Assembly: GCF_006539185.1 (NCBI RefSeq)
Contig: NZ_BJMN01000005.1
Coordinates: 124,001 to 188,000, forward strand
Reading direction: 5' to 3'
DNA length: 64,000 nucleotides
Source: Streptomyces gardneri
GTDB lineage: Bacteria > Actinomycetota > Actinomycetes > Streptomycetales > Streptomycetaceae
The translations under genes were made by a program, and so were the position numbers. Position 1 is the first letter of the stretch; every line of letters starts with the position of its first letter. Under the pieces are notes generated by a model. It worked only from the letters and a program-made list of their open reading frames with translations. It was not told where the DNA came from and did not search any database. This document shows, piece by piece, positions 31,507 through 40,273 of this stretch.

Positions 31507-33426
31507 GTGTCATCGGGGGAGAACGAGCGGCTCGCGGGCCGCTACAGAATCGTGCGCAGACTCGGACGCGGCGGCATGGGAGTCGTCTGGCGTGCCGTCG
31601 ACGAGGTCCTCGGGCGCGAGGTCGCCGTCAAGGAACTCCGCACGTTCACGGACGCGGCCGCGCCCGAACTGGCCGACCTGCGCCTGCGGATGACGCGCGA
31701 GGCACGCGCCGCCGCCCGGGTCCGCCACCCCGGAGTCGTGGCCGTCCACGACGTCACCGAGCACGAGGGCCGGCCCGTCATCGTCATGGAGCTCGTCGAC
31801 GGGCCCTCCCTGGGCGACGTTCTGGGAGAGCGGGGCACCCTGGACCCGGCCGAGGCCGCCCGGATCGGCGCCCACGTCCTGGAGGCGCTCGCCGCCGCGC
31901 ACGACGTCGGTGTGCTCCACCGGGACGTGAAGCCCGGCAATATCCTGCTCGACCGCTCGGGACGGATCGTCCTCACCGACTTCGGCATCGCGACCATGGA
32001 GGACCCGGGCGACGGCTCCGCGACCCACCTCACGCGCAGCGGCGAGATCGTCGGCTCCCTCGACTTCCTCGCCCCCGAGCGGGCGCGCGGGCAGGACCCC
32101 GGCCCCGCCTCGGACGTGTGGGCCGTCGGCGCCACCCTGTACGCGGCGGTCGAGGGCGCCTCGCCCTTCCGCCGTACGTCGACCTGGTCGACCCTCGCGG
32201 CCATCGTCGGCGAACCCCTCCCGGAACCCGTGCGCGCCGGGCCCCTCGCCCCGGTCCTGACCCGGCTGCTCGACAAGGACCCCGCCTCGCGGCCGGGCGC
32301 CCGCGAGGCGGCACGCCTCCTCGGAGCGGTGGCGGAGTCGGGGTGGGAGCCGGAGTCGGTGTCGGAATCGGTGGTGGAAGCAGAGGCAGGGCCGGTTTCG
32401 GGAGCGGACGCCGGTCCACCCGCCGTGCCGGTCGAGGGCTTCGGCCCGCCGGTGATGCCCGTGGCGCCGCTGATACCGCCCGCCCCCGTGATGGCCGCGG
32501 GAACCGTGCCGCCGGTGGTCTCCGGGCCCGACACCGTCGGCGCGAGTGGCCGACGGGCCCGTGCCGGGCGGCGTGGTGTGGCGAATCGACGCCGGGGCAG
32601 TGCGCTGGTCGCCGCCTCCGTGGCCGCCGTCCTGCTGGCCGGGGGTGGCCTCACCTACGTCCTCATGGAGCACGGCACGACGGAGCAGGTCTCCGACGGG
32701 AACCTTGCGGGCGGGGGCCCGGGGGACGTCCCGGGCGAGGACACCGGCCGCGTACTGGATCCGGGGAGCAGCGGCACGCCTTCCTCCGGCGCGACCGGTG
32801 GCACCGGGGCGCCCTCCCCTACGGGATCCGGCGGGGCGAGCCCCTCGGGCCAGGAGTCCGGGGAGCCGGGCGACGACCGGGGACCGGCCACAGACGGCAC
32901 AGGGCGCGACGGCTCGGAACCCGGTGACGGGTCCAGTACGGGCACGGGCACGAGTACGAGGGACACGACGACGGGGGCGCGTGGCGGCAACGGTTCCGGC
33001 TCCGCTTCCGGGGACGGTTCGGCCACCGGCGGCACGACGACGGCCCCGAGCTCCCCCGGCCGTGGCACCGCGACGACGGACGCCCCCACCGAGGACGGCG
33101 CCGGGGCCGGCGGCACGACGGCGCCGGCCACCGAGGCCCCTGCGCCCGCGGGGTGCGAGTCCGCGGGTTCCTCCTCGACCTGCCAGGTCGTGCGGAGCGC
33201 GACGACGACCCGCTACGACGGCGGTGAGATGGGGACGGTCGGCGCGGGCCCGCACGTCCTCTACTGCCAGGTCGACCTCGACCGCAGCGAGACGTACGAC
33301 GGACGGACCAGCCGATGGTTCGCCAGGACCGACGACGACAGCGGCAACACCAACGTGTACCTCAGCGTGCTGCACCTCGCGGGCGGTGCGGCCGGTGGTC
33401 CTGTGGAGGGGCTGCGGATCTGCTGA
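31507..33426 (+). CDS. Transmembrane serine/threonine protein kinase with a Cys-rich extracellular end
   Basis: About 639 residues. Kinase domain at residues ~12-275: glycine loop GRGGMGVVW, ATP Lys42, catalytic Asp140 in HRDVKPGN, DFG at 158-160. After a Ser/Val/Glu-rich linker, a transmembrane helix lies near residues 365-387 (ALVAASVAAVLLAGGG). The outside part is a long Gly/Ser/Thr/Pro linker ending in a ~85-residue domain with four cysteines (CESAGSSSTCQVV ... VLYCQVDL ... LRIC), distinct from PASTA repeats, so it may be a different sensor. GTG 31507 is the chosen start. Convergent with the LacI gene. Confidence 0.92.
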   Translation: MSSGENERLAGRYRIVRRLGRGGMGVVWRAVDEVLGREVAVKELRTFTDAAAPELADLRLRMTREARAAARVRHPGVVAVHDVTEHEGRPVIVMELVDGPSLGDVLGERGTLDPAEAARIGAHVLEALAAAHDVGVLHRDVKPGNILLDRSGRIVLTDFGIATMEDPGDGSATHLTRSGEIVGSLDFLAPERARGQDPGPASDVWAVGATLYAAVEGASPFRRTSTWSTLAAIVGEPLPEPVRAGPLAPVLTRLLDKDPASRPGAREAARLLGAVAESGWEPESVSESVVEAEAGPVSGADAGPPAVPVEGFGPPVMPVAPLIPPAPVMAAGTVPPVVSGPDTVGASGRRARAGRRGVANRRRGSALVAASVAAVLLAGGGLTYVLMEHGTTEQVSDGNLAGGGPGDVPGEDTGRVLDPGSSGTPSSGATGGTGAPSPTGSGGASPSGQESGEPGDDRGPATDGTGRDGSEPGDGSSTGTGTSTRDTTTGARGGNGSGSASGDGSATGGTTTAPSSPGRGTATTDAPTEDGAGAGGTTAPATEAPAPAGCESAGSSSTCQVVRSATTTRYDGGEMGTVGAGPHVLYCQVDLDRSETYDGRTSRWFARTDDDSGNTNVYLSVLHLAGGAAGGPVEGLRIC

Positions 33427-33493
33427 CAGGGGGACGAGCCGCGGGGCCGCACGGCCTCAGGCCGCAGGGGCGCGCGGGCCGCAGGGTGCTCTC

Positions 33494-34528
33494 TCAGGCC
33501 GTCGGCGGTGCGATCTCGCCCGAGCCGCGGGCGAGGAGCGTCGTGCCGAGCACGACCCGCTCCGGCGCCCCGCCGGCCCCGTCCAGGCGCCGGAAGAGCC
33601 GCTCCGCGGCCGTCCGGCCGAGCGCGGCGGCGTCCTGGGCGATGACCGTGATGCCCAGCAGATCGGCCAGCTCGATGTCGTCGAAGCCGACGAGGGCGAC
33701 CGGGGACGGGTGCGCGGCGAGGGTCCGCACCGCCGTCACCGTGACCCGGTTGTTCCCCGCGAACAGCGCCGTCACCGGCTCCGGCGCGGTCAGCATCTCC
33801 CGTACGGCCGCGCTCACCCGCTCCGGGTTCGTCGACCCGAGGGAGATCCACTCCTCCCGGACCGGCAGGCCCGCGTCCTCCATCGCCGCACGGTAACCGC
33901 GCAGCCGCTCGGCGCCCGTGTGGATACGCGGACGGTCGCCGACGAAACCGATCCGGCGGTGCCCGTGGGCGATCAGATGGGCCACGCCCTCGCGCGCCCC
34001 GCCGAAGCTGTCCGAGAGCACGGCGTCGGCGTCGATCCGCCCGGCCGGCCGGTCGACGAAGACCGTGGCGACACCCGCCCTGATCTCCGGCTCCAGATAG
34101 CGGTGGTCGTCGCCCGCGGGAATGACGATGAGGCCGTCGACCCGGCGCGCGCACAGCGCGAGCGCCAACTCCTGTTCCCGTTCCGGTTCCTCGGCGCTTG
34201 AACCGTTGATGAGGAGCGCGCCGTGTGCCCGCGCGACCTCCTCGACCGCGCGGCTGAGCGGCCCGTAGAAGGGGTCGGCGAGATCTTCGAGGACCAGGCC
34301 GATGGTGGCCGTCCTGCCCTTGCGCAGGACCCGCGCGCTGTCGTTGCGGCGGAAGCCGAGGGCCTCGATGGCCTCGTGGACGCGGCGCTCGGTGTCCGGC
34401 GTGACGCCCGGCTCGCCGTTGACGACCCGGGAGACCGTCTTGAGGCCGACACCGGCGCGGGCGGCCACGTCCTTCATCGTGGGCCGGTTGCCGTAGCGGT
34501 GATCGGTGCGGCGGGCGATGTCGGCCAC
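33494..34528 (-). CDS. LacI family transcriptional regulator
   Basis: About 344 residues. The HTH is TMKDVAARAGVGLKTVSRVVNGEPGV near the N-terminus, followed by the periplasmic-binding-like effector domain (GLVLEDLADPFYGPLSRAVEE; GIDVDGL-type VDGLIVIPAG; IGFVGDRPRIHTGAERL). Likely represses the divergent ROK kinase and senses a sugar. GTG 34528 has GGAGG ten bases upstream. A 12-bp GACAACGTTGTC palindrome with the central CG typical of LacI operators lies at 34650-34661 between the two genes. The upstream leader is made of GGTTCCGG/GGTCCCGG-type repeats. Confidence 0.93.
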   Translation of the reverse strand: MADIARRTDHRYGNRPTMKDVAARAGVGLKTVSRVVNGEPGVTPDTERRVHEAIEALGFRRNDSARVLRKGRTATIGLVLEDLADPFYGPLSRAVEEVARAHGALLINGSSAEEPEREQELALALCARRVDGLIVIPAGDDHRYLEPEIRAGVATVFVDRPAGRIDADAVLSDSFGGAREGVAHLIAHGHRRIGFVGDRPRIHTGAERLRGYRAAMEDAGLPVREEWISLGSTNPERVSAAVREMLTAPEPVTALFAGNNRVTVTAVRTLAAHPSPVALVGFDDIELADLLGITVIAQDAAALGRTAAERLFRRLDGAGGAPERVVLGTTLLARGSGEIAPPTA

Positions 34529-34649
34529 GGTGCGGGGTTCCTCCGTCGTGTCGGTTCCGGTTCTGCTTCCGGATCAGGTTCCGGTTCGATTCCCGGTCCG
34601 GGTCCCGGTCCGGGTCTCGATTTCGGCTTAAGGTCGAGCATAGAGGCTG

Positions 34650-34661
34650 GACAACGTTGTC
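34650..34661. promoter_or_regulatory. LacI-type operator between lacI and the ROK kinase gene
   Basis: GACAACGTTGTC is a perfect 12-bp palindrome with the central CG of LacI-family sites. It overlaps divergent -35 elements: leftward TTGTCC with TTAAGC after 17 bases, and rightward TTGTCA with CAGACT after 17 bases. Confidence 0.8.
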
Positions 34662-34730
34662 AGATCGCGAGTGACTGGGCAGACTGTACGGATCGTCCCA
34701 GGCCGCTCCCGGCCGCCGACTGGAGGATCC

Positions 34731-35705
34731 GTGCCCAGGCTCACCGACCCCGCCCCCCGACCCTCGCCGGGTCCCGTCGTCGCGCTCGACATCGGCGGCA
34801 CCAAGATCGCCGGGGCGCTGGTCGACGGTGAGGGGCGGGTCCTCGCGCGGTCCAGGCGGCCCACCCCCGCACGGGAGGACGGCGAGACGGTGATGAAGGC
34901 GGTGGAGGCCGTCCTCGGGGAGCTCGCCGCCTCGCCGCTGTGGGAGGCGGCGGGAGCCGTCGGCATCGGCAGCGCCGGCCCGGTCGACGCCTCACGGGGA
35001 ACCGTCAGTCCGGTGAACGTGCCCGGCTGGCGCGACTTCCCGCTGGTCGAGCGGGTCCACCGGGCGACGGGCGGACGCCCGGTCACGCTGGTCGGCGACG
35101 GGGTGGCCATGACCGCCGCCGAACACTGGCTCGGTGCCGCCCGCGGCCATGACAACGCCCTCTGCCTCGTGGTCTCCACGGGCGTCGGCGGCGGTCTCGT
35201 CCTCGGCGGCCGGCTCCACCCCGGACCCACCGGCAACGCCGGTCACCTCGGCCACATCTCCGTGGACCTGGACGGCGAGCCCTGCGCCTGCGGCGGGCGC
35301 GGCTGCGTCGAACGGCTCGCCGGCGGCCCGCACATCGCGCGCCGCGCCCTGGAGAACGGCTGGCGGCCGGGGCCCGACGGCGACGCCTCCGCCGCGGCGG
35401 TGGCCGCCGCCGCACGCGCCGGGGACCCGGTCGCCGTGGCCTCCTTCGAGCGGGCCGCACAGGCGCTCGCGGCGGGGATCGCCGCCACGGCGGCGCTCGT
35501 CGAGGTCGACATCGCGGTCGTCGGCGGCGGGGTGGCGGGCGCGGGCGAGGTCCTCTTCGGCCCGCTGCGGCGCAGTCTCCGGAGCTACGCGACGCTCTCC
35601 TTCGTACGGAACCTCACGGTCGTCCCGGCCGCCACGGGGACCGACGCCGGCCTCCTGGGCGCCGCGGCCGCGGCCGGGTGGGCCTCGTCCGGCCCCGACT
35701 CCTGA
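34731..35705 (+). CDS. ROK family sugar kinase (glucokinase-like)
   Basis: About 324 residues. N-terminal ATP-binding LDIGGTKIAGALVDG, GSAGPVDASRG, the ROK His/Asp region LHPGPTGNAGHLGHISVD, and the zinc motif CACGGRGCVERL (CxCGGxGCxE). It lacks an N-terminal HTH, so it is an enzyme rather than a NagC-type repressor, and is predicted to phosphorylate glucose, N-acetylmannosamine or a related sugar. GTG 34731 has GGAGG four bases upstream. It diverges from a LacI regulator, with a shared palindromic operator, so its expression should depend on that repressor. Confidence 0.93.
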   Translation: MPRLTDPAPRPSPGPVVALDIGGTKIAGALVDGEGRVLARSRRPTPAREDGETVMKAVEAVLGELAASPLWEAAGAVGIGSAGPVDASRGTVSPVNVPGWRDFPLVERVHRATGGRPVTLVGDGVAMTAAEHWLGAARGHDNALCLVVSTGVGGGLVLGGRLHPGPTGNAGHLGHISVDLDGEPCACGGRGCVERLAGGPHIARRALENGWRPGPDGDASAAAVAAAARAGDPVAVASFERAAQALAAGIAATAALVEVDIAVVGGGVAGAGEVLFGPLRRSLRSYATLSFVRNLTVVPAATGTDAGLLGAAAAAGWASSGPDS

Positions 35706-35841
35706 CCGCCCGGGTCCCCCGCGCTCCGGCCGCCCCGCCAAGTGGCCCGCACCTCCCCGGACATCTGCCGGACATGTGTTCGTGGTTTTCGTGGCAGGGT
35801 GTTGCGGGCAATCCACTGGGGGCTACCCAAGAGGGGGAATC

Positions 35842-36888
35842 GTGATCGTCTGGATCAACGGTGCGTTCGGCGCGGGGAAGTCGAGTACCGCGCGCGAACT
35901 GGTCGATCTGATCCCGCACAGCACGCTGTACGACCCGGAACTCATCGGCGGTGCCATGACCTGGCTGCTGCCGGCCAAGCGGCTCGCCGAGGTCGAGGAC
36001 TACCAGGACCTGGCGATCTGGCGGCGCATGGTCGTCGACACCGCCGCCGCTCTGCTGGCCGAGGTCGGCGGGGTGCTGATCGTCCCCATGACCCTGCTTC
36101 GACAGGAGTACCGGGACGAGATATTCGGCGCGCTGGCCGCACGCCGTATCGAGGTGCGGCATGTCCTGCTCGCTCCGGAGGAAACGATCCTGCGGCAGCG
36201 GATCGACAGCCGGACCGAGCATGGCGAGCCCGAGGCCGACGCGCGTGTACGGCGGTGGTGCCACGGCCACCTCCCGCCGTACCGCGCAGCGCTCGGTTGG
36301 CTCGCCGGGGACGCGTACGCCGTCGACACCACGGCGCTCACCGTGGCCGAGGCCGCCCGGGCCGTCGCCGACGCGGTCCTGGCCGACCTGGCCGCGCCCT
36401 GCGGGATCGTCCAGACGCCCGAACCGACCGGCGAGACCCTGGCGGCGGGCGTCCTGCTCTTCGACGAGGACGACCGCTTCCTCCTCGTCGACCCCACCTA
36501 CAAGCCCGGCTGGGAGTTCCCCGGCGGTGTCGTCGAACCGGGCGAACCACCGGCCCGTGCCGGAGTGCGCGAGGTCGCGGAGGAGATCGGCCTCGAACTC
36601 GACGCCGTGCCCCGGCTGTTGCTCGTCGACTGGGAACGGCCCAAGCCCCCGGGCTACGGCGGCCTCCGCCTCCTCTTCGACGGAGGCACCCTCAGCGCCG
36701 ACGACAGATCGCGCCTCCGCCTCCCCGGCGCCGAGCTCCGCGAATGGCGCTTCGTCACCGAACAGGAGGCCGCCGACCTCCTGCCACCGGTCCGCTACAC
36801 CCGCCTCCGCTGGGCCCTCCGAGCCCGCGAACGCGGCACGGTACTCAACCTGGAGGCGGGGGTCCCGGTGGGAGGGGACGCCTCCTGA
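35842..36888 (+). CDS. TmrB-like ATP-binding kinase domain fused to a Nudix hydrolase
   Basis: About 348 residues. N-terminal half (1-200): IVWINGAFGAGKSST with Walker A at 7-14, DPELIGGAM, VPMTLLRQEY, HVLLAPEETILRQRI, matching the layout of TmrB-type P-loop proteins (B. subtilis TmrB confers tunicamycin resistance). C-terminal half: a perfect Nudix box from Gly229 to Leu251, GVVEPGEPPARAGVREVAEE then IGL, following GWEFPG. Thus a kinase-type ATPase fused to a nucleoside-diphosphate hydrolase, plausibly acting on a nucleoside-like antibiotic or a nucleotide derivative. GTG 35842 has GGGGGAA nearby. Stands alone. Confidence 0.88.
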   Translation: MIVWINGAFGAGKSSTARELVDLIPHSTLYDPELIGGAMTWLLPAKRLAEVEDYQDLAIWRRMVVDTAAALLAEVGGVLIVPMTLLRQEYRDEIFGALAARRIEVRHVLLAPEETILRQRIDSRTEHGEPEADARVRRWCHGHLPPYRAALGWLAGDAYAVDTTALTVAEAARAVADAVLADLAAPCGIVQTPEPTGETLAAGVLLFDEDDRFLLVDPTYKPGWEFPGGVVEPGEPPARAGVREVAEEIGLELDAVPRLLLVDWERPKPPGYGGLRLLFDGGTLSADDRSRLRLPGAELREWRFVTEQEAADLLPPVRYTRLRWALRARERGTVLNLEAGVPVGGDAS

Positions 36889-36992
36889 GTTCTGTCCGGT
36901 CGACCGCGCGGCGCCGGGCTCGGCCGGTCCCGCGCGGTCGCCGATGCCCTAAGCCTCGGCGACCGCCTCGAAACCGTCACGTCGCACCGCGC

Positions 36993-37319
36993 TCACGAGC
37001 CTTCTCCGTCCGGGTGGTTCGAGGCCGAGGTGACGGTGACGTCGGCGCTCCAGGACCAGGGTTCGCGGGGCGGCTTCCACGCCACCTCGACCTCGGCTCC
37101 GTGAAAGTCCCGTGCGAGTCCCATCACCATGGCGGCAGTGGCCGAACGCGCCTCGCCGGGGTCGCAGTGGACCGGAAGATCCTGGAGACTCCCGCAGAGC
37201 ATGCCGCCCTCCGCGGTCAGGACGCTGTGGCGCCAGCCTTCGGGAGTGGCCAGCAGGAGGACACCCACCGGCAGACCGAAGGAAGGCCGGTTCTTGTTCT
37301 CTCTCTTCCGCCTCGCCAT
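36993..37319 (-). CDS. Hypothetical protein of about 108 residues
   Basis: Begins MARRKRENKNRPSFGLPVGVLLL and ends with a Trp-rich stretch (VEVAWKPPREPWSWSADVTVT). The hydrophobic patch LPVGVLLLATPEGW is too short to be a confident transmembrane helix. Codon bias supports coding on this strand. I do not recognise the family. ATG 37319 was chosen over an upstream TTG. It is flanked upstream by a GGGGC pentamer repeat and the MarR gene, on the same strand but not close enough to call an operon. Confidence 0.6.
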   Translation of the reverse strand: MARRKRENKNRPSFGLPVGVLLLATPEGWRHSVLTAEGGMLCGSLQDLPVHCDPGEARSATAAMVMGLARDFHGAEVEVAWKPPREPWSWSADVTVTSASNHPDGEGS

Positions 37320-37352
37320 GTGGCCATCCAACACCCCGGCTTCATCGCTGCC

Positions 37353-37379
37353 GGGGCGGGGCGGGGCGGGGCGGGGCGG
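37353..37379. repeat. Pentanucleotide repeat (GGGGC)5GG
   Basis: Five GGGGC units in a row plus GG. Four G4 tracts spaced by one base could form a G-quadruplex on the plus strand, just upstream of the hypothetical gene on the minus strand and downstream of MarR. Confidence 0.9.
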
Positions 37380-37419
37380 AGCTGGGCCGGGTGGTGTTCC
37401 CGTGCGGGGGTGTCGCCCT

Positions 37420-37908
37420 CTACGAGGTGACTCCCTCGATGTTGGCGACCATCCGGCGCAGGACCTTGAGGGCGGCCACGTACTCCTCGTCGCTGATGCC
37501 CTCGTGGACCTCGGCGCGTAGCTCGGTGACCAGGGAGCGGAGTCGTACGCGCGCGGTCTCGCCCGGCTCGGTGAGGTGCAGCGTGTGGGTGGCGTCCGTC
37601 CTGAGCCAGCCGCGGTGCAGCAACTGGTCGACGACGCGCGCGATCTCGTGCGGCCCGTCCGCGAGGGGCGTCAGCTGGCTGACGACCTCCTCGCGGCTCG
37701 GCGCGGCGGGGCCGCCGTTCACGCGGTTGAGCACCCAGTACTGCGGCTGCGTGACGTCGATCCGGGCCATGGCGTCCCGCAGGTGCCGGGTCACGGCCGT
37801 GTGGGCGAGGCCGCTCCAGTAGCCGATGGGCTGGGTGGCGAGGGCTTCGTCGGAGGCCGTCGGGTCGGCGGGTGCCTGGTCGGTGGCGGAAGAGGTGGGC
37901 GGTTTCAT
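37420..37908 (-). CDS. MarR-like winged-helix regulator
   Basis: About 162 residues. Winged-helix features: VTQPQYWVLNRVNGGP, SREEVVSQLTPLADGPHEIARVVDQLLHRGWL and the wing DATHTLHLTEPGE, typical of MarR family dimers. No metal-ligand clusters. ATG 37908 is chosen; a GAAGGAAGG stretch lies upstream and GTG 37917 is possible. It lies 17 bases after the MBL hydrolase gene on the same strand, so the two are probably co-transcribed, with the regulator perhaps controlling the hydrolase and the downstream gene. Confidence 0.85.
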   Translation of the reverse strand: MKPPTSSATDQAPADPTASDEALATQPIGYWSGLAHTAVTRHLRDAMARIDVTQPQYWVLNRVNGGPAAPSREEVVSQLTPLADGPHEIARVVDQLLHRGWLRTDATHTLHLTEPGETARVRLRSLVTELRAEVHEGISDEEYVAALKVLRRMVANIEGVTS

Positions 37909-37925
37909 GATCGACACCCTTCCTT

Positions 37926-38606
37926 CTAGCCGGCCGCGGCGGCGAGCAGGTCCGCCGTGTCCTCGGTCACCGGGGCCCCGTGGCCGCAGCACAGCACCGA
38001 GGGAGCCAGCTTCGCGAGACGGCGCATCGACTCCATGGCGAGATCACGGTCTACGTGGAAGACGCCGAACGTCACGCCCTGCACGGTCGCCACCGTGTCG
38101 CCCGTGAACAGCACGCCGTGGCGCGGGAGATGGACCGCGAGCGAGCCGGGCGTGTGGCCCGGGGTGTGCACCGCCACCGCGCCGTCGCCGAAACCGAGCT
38201 CCTCGCCGTCCTCCACCTCCCGGTCCACCCGGGTCGGCGGCGCCACCGGCACGGTCAGCCCGTGCTCGTACAGAGGGAGTTCCCAGTCCAGCAGGTCGGG
38301 CTCGGGGACCGGGGCCTCACCCCGGACCACCGGGGCGTCAAGACGATGGGCGAGGATCTCGGCGCCGTGGCGGTCCGCCAACTCCTGGGCCGCGCCCACA
38401 TGGTCCCGGTGACAGTGGGTCAGGACGATCCGCCGCAGCCGGTCCGGGTCGAGGCCCGCCGCCCGGATCGCCCCCGTCGTCGCGTCCGCCGAGCCCGCCC
38501 ACCCGGCGTCGACGAGGGTCAACTCCTCCTCGTCCCGCCAGAGATAGGCCTGGCCTATGGAGTAGTCGAGGAGGTGCAGCCGAGGAGTGATCGGGATGAG
38601 TTCCAT
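37926..38606 (-). CDS. MBL-fold metallo-hydrolase (glyoxalase II-like)
   Basis: About 226 residues. The zinc motif THCHRDH (His64, His66, Asp68, His69) with later PGHTPGS and FTGDTVATV and the C-terminal CCGHGAPV are the standard beta-lactamase-fold hydrolase positions. Could hydrolyse thioesters or lactones; substrate unknown. ATG 38606 is the start. The MarR regulator follows 17 bases downstream, so the pair forms an operon. The next gene upstream is the M20 dipeptidase on the same strand. Confidence 0.88.
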   Translation of the reverse strand: MELIPITPRLHLLDYSIGQAYLWRDEEELTLVDAGWAGSADATTGAIRAAGLDPDRLRRIVLTHCHRDHVGAAQELADRHGAEILAHRLDAPVVRGEAPVPEPDLLDWELPLYEHGLTVPVAPPTRVDREVEDGEELGFGDGAVAVHTPGHTPGSLAVHLPRHGVLFTGDTVATVQGVTFGVFHVDRDLAMESMRRLAKLAPSVLCCGHGAPVTEDTADLLAAAAG

Positions 38607-38680
38607 ACGGCGAACCTACGCATCCGCGCAGGTCCGCCGCATGCTTGTCCGCTCTCGGCGAGCTTCGCCGAGCGCTGAAT

Positions 38681-38732
38681 CCGAGCCGGATCCCACTCGG
38701 ATCCGAGCCGGATCCGAGCCCGATCAGAGCCG
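38681..38732. repeat. Degenerate GATCCGAGCCG tandem repeats after the dipeptidase stop
   Basis: Variants of GGCTCGGATCCG (read on the minus strand) are repeated three to four times between the dipeptidase stop and the MBL gene. A perfect 8-bp hairpin, CTCGGCGA and TCGCCGAG with a 3-base loop, lies just beyond at 38654-38672 and could end the dipeptidase transcript. Confidence 0.65.
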
Positions 38733-38743
38733 GGACCGGTCCG

Positions 38744-40108
38744 TCAGGCCTGCTTCGAGCGGGCGTAGTTGACGAGGAAGTGCGCCTCGGCCACCGAGAG
38801 CCGCTCCAGCTCCTCGGGCGAGACCGACTCGTTGGGCGCGTGGATCTGCGCCTCCGGCTCGCTCAGGCCGATCAGCAGGATCTCCGCCTCCGGGTACAGC
38901 GAGGCCAGCGTGTTGCACAGCGGGATCGAGCCGCCCATGCCCGCCGTCTGCATCTCCTGACCGGGGTACGCGATCCTCATGGCGTCGGCCATCGAGGCGT
39001 ACGCCGGGCTCGACGTGTCCGCCTGGAAGGCCTGGCCCTGGCCGACCTGCTCCAGGGACACCCGGGCGTTCCACGGGGTGTGCTTCTCGATGTGCGCGAA
39101 GAGCAGCTTCGTCGCCTCGGCCGCGTCCTGGCCGGGCGGCACCCGCAGGCTGATCTGGGCGCGGGCCGAGGCGGGGATCGACGGGGTCGCCCCGGCGACC
39201 GGGTGGCAGTCGATGCCGACGACGGTCACGGCCGGGCGCGCCCAGATCCGGTCGGCGACGGTGCCGGCGCCCGGCAGGTCCACGCCCGAGAGGACCTTGG
39301 CGTCCTGGCGGAAGTCCTCCTCCGGGTACTGGAGGCCCTCCCACGCCTTGTCGCCCGGCAGGCCGTCGATGACGGTGGAGCCGTCGGGGCCGCGCAGCGA
39401 GTCGAGGACGCGGATGAGCGCGGCCAGCGCGTCCGGCGCGGCGCCGCCGAACTGACCGGAGTGCAGGTTGCCCTCCAGGGTGTCGATCTGCACCCGGATC
39501 ATCGTCATGCCGCGCAGCGTCGCGGTCACCGTCGGCAGGCCCACGCGGAAGTTGCCCGCGTCGCCGATGACGATCGTGTCGGCGGTCAGCACCTCGGGGT
39601 GCTGCTCCGCGTACCGCTCCAGGCCGCCGGTGCCCTGCTCCTCCGAACCCTCGACGATCATCTTGACCGTCACCGGCACGCCGCCGTTCGCCTTGAGGGC
39701 GCGCAGCGCGAGCAGGTGCAGGATGAAGCCGCCCTTGCAGTCGGCCGTGCCGCGCCCGTACCAGCGGCCGTCCCGCTCGGTGAGCTCGAACGGCGGGGTC
39801 AGCCACGCGGACTCGTCCAGCTTCGGCTGCACGTCGTAGTGCGCGTAGAGGAGGACGGTCGGCGCTCCGGCCGGGCCGGGCAGGATGCCGTACACGGCCT
39901 GCGAACCGTCGGGCGTGTCGAGCAGCGCCACGTCCTCGAAGTCCTCGGCGCGCAGCGCGTCCGCGACCCAGTTCGCCGCCGCCTCGCACTCGCTGCGGGG
40001 CGCCACGGCCTCGTCCGCCACCGACTCGAAGGCCACGAGCTCCGTGAGCTCGGCCTTGGCCCTGGGCATCAGGGACCGGACGGTCTCGGCGATCGGATTC
40101 GCGGTCAT
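38744..40108 (-). CDS. M20 family dipeptidase (ArgE/DapE/ACY1/CPG2)
   Basis: About 454 residues. Di-zinc peptidase: first metal motif LLYAHYDVQP, the GTADCKGG bridging Asp, EGSEEQGTGG with the general-base Glu, and IDCHPVAGATPS late in the protein; the interrupting dimerisation domain contains HSGQFGGAAPDAL. Cytoplasmic; predicted to cleave dipeptides. ATG 40108 has AGGAG seven bases upstream; GTG 40114 is less likely. It is divergent from the flavoprotein gene across 165 bases, and its stop is followed by GATCCGAGCCG repeats. Confidence 0.93.
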   Translation of the reverse strand: MTANPIAETVRSLMPRAKAELTELVAFESVADEAVAPRSECEAAANWVADALRAEDFEDVALLDTPDGSQAVYGILPGPAGAPTVLLYAHYDVQPKLDESAWLTPPFELTERDGRWYGRGTADCKGGFILHLLALRALKANGGVPVTVKMIVEGSEEQGTGGLERYAEQHPEVLTADTIVIGDAGNFRVGLPTVTATLRGMTMIRVQIDTLEGNLHSGQFGGAAPDALAALIRVLDSLRGPDGSTVIDGLPGDKAWEGLQYPEEDFRQDAKVLSGVDLPGAGTVADRIWARPAVTVVGIDCHPVAGATPSIPASARAQISLRVPPGQDAAEATKLLFAHIEKHTPWNARVSLEQVGQGQAFQADTSSPAYASMADAMRIAYPGQEMQTAGMGGSIPLCNTLASLYPEAEILLIGLSEPEAQIHAPNESVSPEELERLSVAEAHFLVNYARSKQA

Positions 40109-40273
40109 GGGCACGCTCCTGGTGGGTGCGACGTTACGACGTACGTGAGGGCGTTCGTCGTATGTCGTGGTACGGCGAACGCACCGTAGATCCTACGGCG
40201 CGGGGCTCCGGCTACCGAGCCGTAGGATGCGTCGAGAGCAGACCACCGGTCGGATCAGGAGCAGAAGCACATC

